Positions 56,381 through 64,000 of a stretch of DNA of 64,000 nt are shown piece after piece. Where the stretch lies: the NCBI GenBank assembly GCA_023897205.1, contig JAHWDD010000010.1, positions 2,480,001-2,544,000 on the forward strand, read 5' to 3'. The DNA is from Exophiala sp. HKRS030. Lineage: Eukaryota; Ascomycota; Eurotiomycetes; Chaetothyriales; Herpotrichiellaceae. The position numbers and the translations under genes were made by a program. The notes under the pieces are model-generated. The model was not told the DNA's origin and made no database searches. It was given only the letters and a program-made list of their open reading frames with translations. Position 1 is the stretch's first letter. Every line of letters begins with the position of its first letter.

Positions 56381-57857
56381 GTCTGCCGTCTTATACCGAG
56401 CGGTAAAATACGCCTGGCTAGAGCTGCTGGATAAAAGGGTGGTGCGGGTTTTAAGAAATCATCCTTGGGGCTGTCACAAATCAAAAAAACAGTGGTTCCT
56501 CTTTGGTGCCGTGTGCTTAGCAGATTGCTAGTTAGGTAGGTAGGTACATAATTAATGTACGGAGCAGTTGGACTGTACTCCGCAGTACTCGACTCCGCAC
56601 AATGTCCTTTATAATTGTCCGCAGACACGGCAGGTGACCAGTGGTGACCCAAGGAGCAGCCAAGCAAAGCACGTGTGGCGACGGCTAGTGGGCCGAGGGC
56701 CAGACTTGGGAGGACCCTAAGGGTTTTAGCAGCGATCTTTAGGCTGTTCTACTCAGCCAGTTGAGCCACCGTGGCCACTTAGGCATCTTAGGCACCGTGT
56801 GGATCGTGAGCAAGTGCCGAGCCCTCCCCTAAGAGACCTTTGGAGGCCCCTCGGGCCCTTCAGACCCTAGGACAAGAAGCCCGTGAGTCTGGCTGATCGC
56901 TACCACAAGCGCCTCCAAACCCGCCGTTATTCCCGGGCTTCGAGAAGCATCACCGCGTGCTGCATTGAATCTGATCCTCATTCCGGCAATTCACCCGCTC
57001 ACGCTCACGAGTCACAAGTCGCTCCCCAAATTACCGTGAGTACGCAGGGTCGCGTACTTAGCCTTGTACAGTATAATCAGATTTGGACGGCCCGGAGTTT
57101 CTACATTTCGAGATCCTAGAAGCGAGACGTCATTCCCGGTGGCGACAGATCTGTTTATTATTATTTTTTTCGTGAACGGGGCAAGGTCGATTCTTTCGAG
57201 GACAAACTAGAAGCTGGGGACCAGAGTAGAAGAAATCAAAGACTGGTTGTATCGTTGAATCGTTGTATCTCAACGAGGGAGATCAAGGCTTTCTTATGCC
57301 CGCGCCTAGAAGAGACTGGCCACAAGACTTGTCCTGACTCCTCGTGCTCCTTCCAAGTTCCATCAGGCGCCCAAATGAAAAAGGCTTCCTTCCTCCCTCC
57401 TCCCCGCGTCCCAGATTGGAAGGAAATACATAATTTTCTGTTTCTCTTTCAGGCTAAATACACGATTGTCTACTCTAGATTTACCAGCACTTGAGCCCTG
57501 TGTAGCCCCAGTCTTTCCACCATCAACCACCAATGTCGCGCCTCGTTGATCCACATTGATCATCAAACCCTCTGCCCCTCGTCCATTGTGTCGTCGAAGC
57601 CCGTTACATTTGGAGAAATGTCCTTGCCCCACCATGACCATCTGGTCCCTGGAAGTCTGTTCGATGCCACCGGAGAATGACTGGAAATTTCCTACAAAAC
57701 TATTTATCTCGCAACCTGCCCGTCGGCTGTTTTGGTTTCACTCTCCCCTCGATCTTGATTTTCTATGTCCTGTCTGAGAATTCTCGCTACTGTACCGAGA
57801 TCTTGCACAAGCCGTATCACCTGCACGCGATTCCGACCCCGTTTACTTCTCCGGGCA
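56381..57857. other. 1.5-kb divergent promoter region
   Basis: It holds the promoters of the FAM192A/Fyv6-like gene (-) and the aldo-keto reductase (+). Short frames only; no motif seen. Confidence 0.5.
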
Positions 57858-58957
57858 ATGACTACTTCACAAGAAGGAAAAGGCACCAAGTGAGGAAAAG
57901 TCGAAAAGTTTTCGGGCGGTGCTGTTGGCTGACACGAGTCTAGGACGGTGTTCACCTTGAACACAGGTGACAAGCTGCCTGGCGTTGGTCTGGGAACATG
58001 GCAATCGAAGCCCGATGAAGTGCGCATTGCTGTCAGAGACGCTCTTTTGGCTGGCTACCGACATATTGACACGTAAGAAACGGTTTACCACAATGTTTTG
58101 CGATCCCATTTACTGATTGATCTGCGTTTAGTGCTCTTGCGTACGGCAACGAAGCTGAGGTCGGTCAGGGTATCAAGGATTCTGGTGTTCCCCGGAGTGA
58201 AATCTGGATCACCACCAAACTCGACAACCCCTGGCACAAGCGCGTTCCAGAGGGCATTGCTTCCTCGCTGAAGGATCTTCAAACCGATTATGTCGACCTG
58301 TACCTCATGCACTGGCCCAGTTCCAGTGTGCCTGAAGATTTGAAGAAGCATTATGACGACTGGAACTTCATTGACACATGGTACCTTACCTGATCAACCG
58401 GCGCGTTTGGTTTTCAAGGCTGACACTGTAAATCTAGGCGTGAGATGCAGAAACTCGTTGGAACCGGTAAAGTGCGAAACATTGGCGTTTCCAACTTTGT
58501 CATCTCCAATCTCGAAAAACTGCTGAATGCCGAGTCAACAACGATCGTGCCAGCCGTCAACCAGATCGAGGTTCATCCCAACATGCCCTCACCAAAGACC
58601 ATCGCCTACTGCAAAGAGAAGGGTATCCACGTCACTGCATACTCATGCTTGGGCTCAACCGACTCACCCCTATCCGGCGACAAGACTTTGGGCAAGATCG
58701 CCGAGGCGCATGGCAAGACACCTCAACAAGTCCTTCTTCAATGGGGTCTGCAGCGAGGAACCTCGGTCATCCCCAAGAGCGTCACCAAGTCAAGAATCGA
58801 GGCCAACTTCCAACTCGATGGCTGGGAATTGACTCCAGAAGAGGTGGAGACACTCAGCAGCATTAAGGACAGATTCAAGGTCTGTGGAGATGCATGGCTT
58901 CCAGTCAGGGTTTTCTTCAACGAAGAAGGCGATGGTGGCGATGTACCCAGCCATTAA
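57858..58957 (+). CDS. Aldo-keto reductase
   Basis: Four exons (57858-57889, 57944-58072, 58132-58380, 58438-58957) encode 309 residues, the normal length. The catalytic tetrad is Asp53 and Tyr58 ('YRHIDTALAYGNE', formed across the second splice), Lys83 ('TTKLDNPWH') and His114 ('YLMHWP'). Family signatures 'VRNIGVSNF' and '[15 protein letters not shown]' (NADPH-binding) are intact. It reduces aldehydes or ketones with NADPH in the cytosol; members include glycerol/D-xylose-type reductases, but the substrate is not fixed by the sequence. The tiny first exon ('[11 protein letters not shown]') is supported by a good GTGAGG donor, CTGAC branch site and TAG acceptor. Introns are 54-59 nt. Confidence 0.93.
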
Positions 58958-60029
58958 ACTGGAAACCTGGAGTATTTCCGGCAGGAGTTTGTCCGTTGAT
59001 AGCGACTTCCGAAGCAGATGTCCACACATCTAGAGATAGAAATTGAGACTTCGTATAGGAGGCATATGGTCGTTGGCAACAAAGCGAGATCAAACATCCC
59101 GAATCGCGAACCACATGTGCAGACGATATACTCCCCAACTATCGCTGCGACTTACCTGCAGAAGAATGTAAAGATGTTAAATGCGTAAAACCATGGATTT
59201 ATTTAGCAAATACACTCGAAGCGACGATCATAAGAAAACTGCTAGGGCCAGGTGAGTCACGTGTGCCACCAGAGGATTCAGCCCGAACGATCACATGACG
59301 CACGTGTTTAGTGTCGGGACTACAATGAATCGTTGCTCCACTGTCACACGTTGTGAGAAGCTCTTCGTATTCGAAAAGCCGATACGAAATGCAGCCCACA
59401 GGCTCCCACTGTTCAAGACTTGAGAGGGAACCCTGGGTGTCCCTGTCACTTTGGACGCCTTAAAAATGTTCACCAACCAATCGAGTCCTTAGAGCAAGTC
59501 CCTCCTGTCCGGTCGATTACAGGATGCACGAGCGGTCAAGTCATTAGGTAAGCTACGAATTCTGGCCTGTGCATTTTGTGGTCGCCATTCCACCGCTGCC
59601 TGGCCTGGGGCTGATTTTAAAATACCCATCATGGCAAATCTACGCTCCAGGTGTGGCTAATCCGCAGCAGTTCACTACATCTCCGTTGCTCGTCTTTATC
59701 GCTCATCCTCTGGAAGATCAACGATATTCTTCTAGATTAGGATACTATTCACCGGGTTCGGTATACCCTTGGGCACACTCCTCTTGAATACGCGGTCCTT
59801 CAGTGTCGTCCATATCCATGACCCCGCCGGTGGCCAGGAACCAATGCCGACATAACTAAGCAAGCACCCGTAAGTGAATCGATATGCGACCAGACCTTTA
59901 GGATTGAGCACACCACCTCTGTCTCTTTAATCCGCGTACGACCACGATTTCTTATTCCGCAGGCGGCGCGACAAATCTGGGCTTCCCTCCTAACAGTCCA
60001 CCAAAGTGCGCCGGTTATAAAATCCCGAA
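58958..60029. other. 1.1-kb region before the second Zn2Cys6 gene
   Basis: 3' end of the aldo-keto reductase gene and promoter of the regulator. No gene seen. Confidence 0.5.
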
Positions 60030-62761
60030 ATGACGGACGGATTCGATACCTCTTTCGACGACGGGGATGCTCAACAGCATGGTTCGAGTACAAATGACTC
60101 AATTCCACGACCCAAGAGAATAGCCTGTATTCTTTGCAGAAAGAGGAAGTTGCGATGTGACGGAAATAAACCTAGCTGCGGGACGTGTTCGAGGTTAAGT
60201 CATCATTGTGAATATTCGGAAGAAAGGAAGAAGAGTGGACCTAAAAGAGGATATGTTAAACTGCTCGAAGCCCGGCTCAAACAAGTTGAGAATCTGTTGG
60301 AAACAAGAGATGTTAGCATCGATCCCGTTGCGCCTACCACATCAGCACCATCTTCAAACACGTTCAACGCCCACGCCCCCAAGACTCTAGCATGCCCGAT
60401 ATTTCAATGTCTGAGAATGCACAACCTTTAGATTTCAACACTTCCTACCTTGATGGGATCCCAGATTTCACTCAAAATGATTTTGCGGCGGCCGATGGAA
60501 ATGACTATTCATGGGAGTTGATTGGACTTGGTCTCGAAGAAGCATTGCCTTCTCAAGAGGTAGTGGACGAATTGTATTAATTCTCTTATTGTAATTCTAC
60601 GAAAGCCACTGACGATTCCAGGAACCAAATATATTTCCAAAAAATCCACCCCTCGCTACCAATGATTCATAAAGGCAGATTTCTAGCAGCCATGAATCTA
60701 GCTCCTCAATTACGACCGGCGGTGTGCTTGAGATATGCAATGTGGATGCACGCCTGTGCAGTCACGCCAAAGTATTCCACATACGGCGAGCACTTTTACC
60801 AGCGAGCCCGCAAGTATGCTGAGATGGACGAGATGCGAGGACACGGTGAAAGCATGATTACCGTTGCGCACTGCCAAGCATGGTCCCTGATAGGATGCTA
60901 CGAATTCAAATACATGTATTTCCCCAGAGCATGGATGAGTATAGGGAGAGCGACGAGATTGGCGCAGATGATGGGCTTGCACAGACAAGATCGTGTCGGG
61001 CTTGATGTCAAGCAAACCCTCCCGCCACCACGAGACTGGACTGACCGAGAAGAAAGACGACGGACTTTCTGGATGGCATACTGTCAAGATCGATATGCAA
61101 GTGTGGGTACTGGATGGCCCATGGGATTCGATGAACAGGATGTAGGTCAAGGGAATCAATACTCGTAAAGCCATCTGTTGCTGATGAACTTTTCCAGATC
61201 CTGACGAATCTCCCCGCGAGTGAGGATGCTTTCAATAAGTCACAGCCTGAGCCGACTTTGCAGCTATCTGATATCCTCAGTGGCGACGGCCCAGCTTCAT
61301 TGTCATCTTTCGGTGGTGTAATTTTAATGTCGACTTTGTTCGGTCGCAACCTGTACCATCTGCACCGGCCAGGGGACGCCGATAATGATCACGACCTTAA
61401 CGGGGCCTTCTGGAAACGGCATCGTGCTTTGGATAATATCCTTTTGAATACATCGTTGGCATTGCCATCTAGTCTTCGGCTACCGGCCGGGATGCAAGAT
61501 CCCAACACGATTTTCCTCAACATGAACCTTCACACGGCGACGATATGTCTGCATCAAGCAGCTATCTTCAAGGCGGACAAAAATCACCTTCCCGCACAGA
61601 TTAGTGCAGAATCGAAGCGAAGATGTATCGTCGCGGCAGACCAGATCACAAATATCATGAAAATGATCACTCATCTAGATATGTCTTTGGTATGTACACC
61701 ATTTTTCTGCAAGTTGGTTTGCTGACTATTATCAGATGAATCCGTTCATTTCATTTTGTCTTTATGTTGCGGCTCGAGTATTTGTGCAATATCTGAAAGC
61801 TCGGAGAGAAGATGCTGCTGTTACATCATCACTACACTTCCTCTTGGCTGCAATGCAGGTTCTGAAAACGAAGAATCCTCTCACTGAGTCCTTCCTGGTT
61901 CAACTTGACGTAGATTTGGAGGGTACTGGACTTGATATACCGACAGGCCGGTCTCGATGGAAGTTTGGCCAAAGGCCTCCAGTAATTACAGCGATATCCG
62001 TTTCATTGTCCGCCAAAGCTAACATGGTATAGGGTGAAATTCCTGCCAACACTGACGCGCTCAAATGCAGTCCCCTTTTCGAGATTCGTGAAACCCAAGG
62101 AGTCTCTCACGGCTTGGAATGTACTCAAGAAGTAGAACCGCCGTGGCCTTCTTCAGCAAGCCCTGCGAATGCAGTGCCAAATGCAGCAACCTATCCTCCG
62201 CTCCACTGTACTGACACTCCAAGCAGTGGTCTTGGCGCTGATCAGACCCGATCTGTGTTGAACGACATTGGCTTCGACTACGGATTTCCACAAGTGCAGA
62301 GCATTGGTACGCAGAGCTCACCCGGAAATAATTCACATCACGGCAGTTCCAACGACACCTCTTCACGACCCCAAAGCAACCATCCGACGCCTAGCACGAG
62401 TTCAAATCATACCTCTTCGTACACATCCAATACCTCTCCACAAAATCCGTTGAATAACTCATCCAGCTACAATGATTCTGGCCAGTCTTTGAACCAAGCT
62501 CAACCATTTCAACAACCACAGGTGTCAAGAGAATTTGTCTTCCGCGGACAGAGTCAGTGGACTGTGAATGCCCAACGCGGCATAATTGACAATCCTGACC
62601 TGTCCGAATTGAAGGCGACGATAAATCTTGCTAGCACTGGAATGACTCCTGGACATACGGGCATGACGCCTTTGCCCGATGGAATGTGGCCTGCAGATCC
62701 CATGAGTGAAAATGGGGACTGGTTGTTTGCGTGGCCGGGTCAAACTCCACAGCCTCAGTGA
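60030..62761 (+). CDS. Zn2Cys6 transcription factor with fungal_trans domain, frame broken once
   Basis: Five exons (60030-60573, 60622-61141, 61198-61689, 61736-61981, 62033-62761). The zinc cluster is C33-x2-C36-x6-C43-x6-C50-x2-C53-x6-C60, followed by 'GPKRGYVKLLEARLKQVENLL', a linker-coiled-coil dimerisation helix. The middle has the fungal-specific transcription factor domain: 'FQKIHPSLPMIHKGRFLAAM', 'YFPRAWMSIGRATRLAQMMGLHRQD', 'EERRRTFWMAYCQDRYASVGTGWP'. The C-terminus is Ser/Asn/Gln-rich, as in activators. The frame breaks in CCCCC at 60376-60380. One extra C joins 'NAHAP' to 'DSSMPDISMSENAQ' and the exons then sum to 844 codons (843 residues). It lies downstream of the aldo-keto reductase in the same direction; targets are unknown. 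Confidence 0.88.
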
Positions 62762-63359
62762 CAGAGCTTCACTCTACGGCAAGCTCCAATAATAGATCTA
62801 GTTATCAGGAAAGCAAACTCCTGGACTCGACACAAAGTTGAGAGGATGATCAAAATGTACGAGGTGACGAAAAACAGCACACTGGTTAAATTGTTGTGCT
62901 AGGATAGTGATACCCTTGATGGCGGATAGCTGCGGTCGGATTTTTTTCTACAGATTTTGCAGGTCCTGGATGTATCAGGCATAAATGAAACATGGGCATA
63001 TCTAGGTACTATGCAATGGGAATGATATCCACTCTCATAAGCCGTCTCTCTGTCTTCCCACTGCGACCCGGAAGTTCGTATCACCGACTTCCAACTCCAC
63101 CGTAGATACCGTGCAGTTACGAGATCTGTTCCGCCCTATTCAACGTAGGGCGCATTATTATGTCTCGTAGGACAAAATCGGACATCAGATGGATTCGACT
63201 CTGCGACGCATGAGAAGGTCCAAGTTGTCAGAATCGAACACCCCACACTGTCCAGAGTTCCAGTGGTGCCCATTAGCCATGACTTGTTCGCGTATACACC
63301 GATGATGGGATCGAGTCTTTCTTGGAGACGCCGCAGCCCTCTCTGAGACATTCGTAGCC
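62762..63359. other. Region between the regulator and the Tex1-like gene
   Basis: 3' end of the regulator gene and promoter of the next gene. No gene seen. Confidence 0.5.
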
Positions 63360-64000
63360 ATGGCACCGACCAGCCAACGAAAACACCTCGGGCGAGATTT
63401 ATTCTCGAAACAATTCAGCCTGCTCAAGACCCAGCAGTATATCGATCCTGCAGTCCGAACACCTGTACCGACCATGTACGTTGTCCCTTGCATGAGAGTC
63501 TCCTCAAACAGCACATATGTCGTCTCGAGTACCATCTGACAAGCGGTTCTCCCTTCTACAGCCACCGAACCATCTCGTGGAACGCTTCTGGCGGGTTGAT
63601 TGCAACAGGCGCAAACGATAAAACAGTACGAGTATGGAACCCTGAGCGCACAAGTCCACGAAGTCAAACGGAACTTCGAGGTCATGGCCATGCCGTCGAG
63701 AAAGTTCTTTTCAATCCCGTGCGGGAATTCGAGCTTGCGAGTTGTTCTTCAGATGGCACGGTGCGGTTCTGGGATACTAGAAGTAAGACCGCCATTACCA
63801 AGTTGGAGGTTGGCGGTGAGCCGTTCACCATGACATGGAGTACTGAAGGTAGTGTCTTGATGGTCGGGACCAAGGTACGAACTAGCCCTTACTTTCGCTT
63901 TGCGCAGCTAGCCATCTAACAGAATTATATCCAGGGTGACGTACTTATTCCCATCTCGACCTCAATCCCATCGTCTCCTTCCGTCCTCTCGCGCCACAAG
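63360..64000 (+). CDS. THO complex subunit Tex1/THOC3-like WD40 protein (5' part)
   Basis: Three visible exons (63360-63475, 63562-63874, 63935 onward); the gene runs off the window. Splicing gives 'TIHRTISWNASGGLIATGANDKTVRVWNPERTS', 'TELRGHGHAVEKVLFNP', 'ELASCSSDGTVRFWDTRSKTAITKLEVGGEPFTMTWSTEGSVLMVG'. These are the first two and part of the third WD repeat in the order and wording typical of THOC3/Tex1. The protein is a beta-propeller subunit of THO/TREX, which couples transcription with mRNA packaging and export. ATG 63360 (GCCATGGCA) is the first in frame and puts a short basic lead before the propeller. Introns of 86 and 60 nt have clear signals. Other WD40 proteins are possible but less likely. 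Confidence 0.85.

Noticed and set aside
1..64000. tRNA, rRNA or other structured RNA genes
   Set aside because: I looked for tRNA T-arm-like GGTTCRANTCC words with matching A boxes and found none that fold by eye; a covariance search would be decisive.

Overview
The window is nuclear DNA of a filamentous ascomycete (Pezizomycotina). Genes carry short introns, mostly 45-80 nt with GT...CTGAC/CTAAC...AG signals, and are spread over both strands. The families present point the same way: a HET-domain gene, two Zn2Cys6 regulators, an RRN6-like Pol I factor, an SPX/VTC-like protein, and TA-rich relics that look RIP-mutated.

Layout. 0.7-5.1 kb: an accessory patch with a HET-domain gene (-), a decayed multi-pass membrane-protein pseudogene (+) and two TA-rich relics. 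5.3-11 kb: a CinA C-terminal-domain gene, a Ser/Gln-rich hypothetical gene, 3 kb without a supported gene, and a DJ-1/Hsp31-like gene. 11.3-23.1 kb: a metabolic block with a Zn2Cys6 regulator, a GMC oxidoreductase (their stop codons overlap tail to tail), an amino-acid permease divergent from a Rid/YjgF gene, a conserved-looking hypothetical gene and an SDR. 23.5-33.3 kb: RRN6-like, a small acidic/basic fungal protein, a 2OG-Fe(II) dioxygenase and a secreted glucoamylase (GH15 + CBM20). 33.3-37 kb: an unusually long gap between two converging genes. 37-64 kb: mostly housekeeping, with an SPX membrane protein, Mpp10 (rRNA processing), a giant repetitive disordered protein, a FAM192A/Fyv6-domain protein, an aldo-keto reductase, a second Zn2Cys6 regulator and the 5' part of Tex1/THOC3.

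Most important technical point. Six otherwise intact genes are interrupted by seven single-base frame breaks. Each can be repaired by adding one base to a run of 3-5 G or C (near 1968, 14650, 18765, 31262, 49084, 50136 and 60376). After repair, exon lengths sum to exact codon multiples and family motifs become continuous. This looks like systematic homopolymer undercalling in the assembly rather than gene death. The membrane-protein pseudogene at 4.0-4.8 kb is different: it has in-frame stops and a missing segment, and is truly decayed.

Most novel biology. The roughly 2249-residue protein encoded at 45.7-52.65 kb (-) combines eight copies of a 'MSYAEW...KERKKKEKEY...GIPIPTEPEPEP' unit with about 18 'W-G-x-W/F-(G)...K-K-x-K-K' short motifs and ends in a long charged helix region and a short hydrophobic tail. 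I do not recognise it; it looks like a multivalent scaffold.
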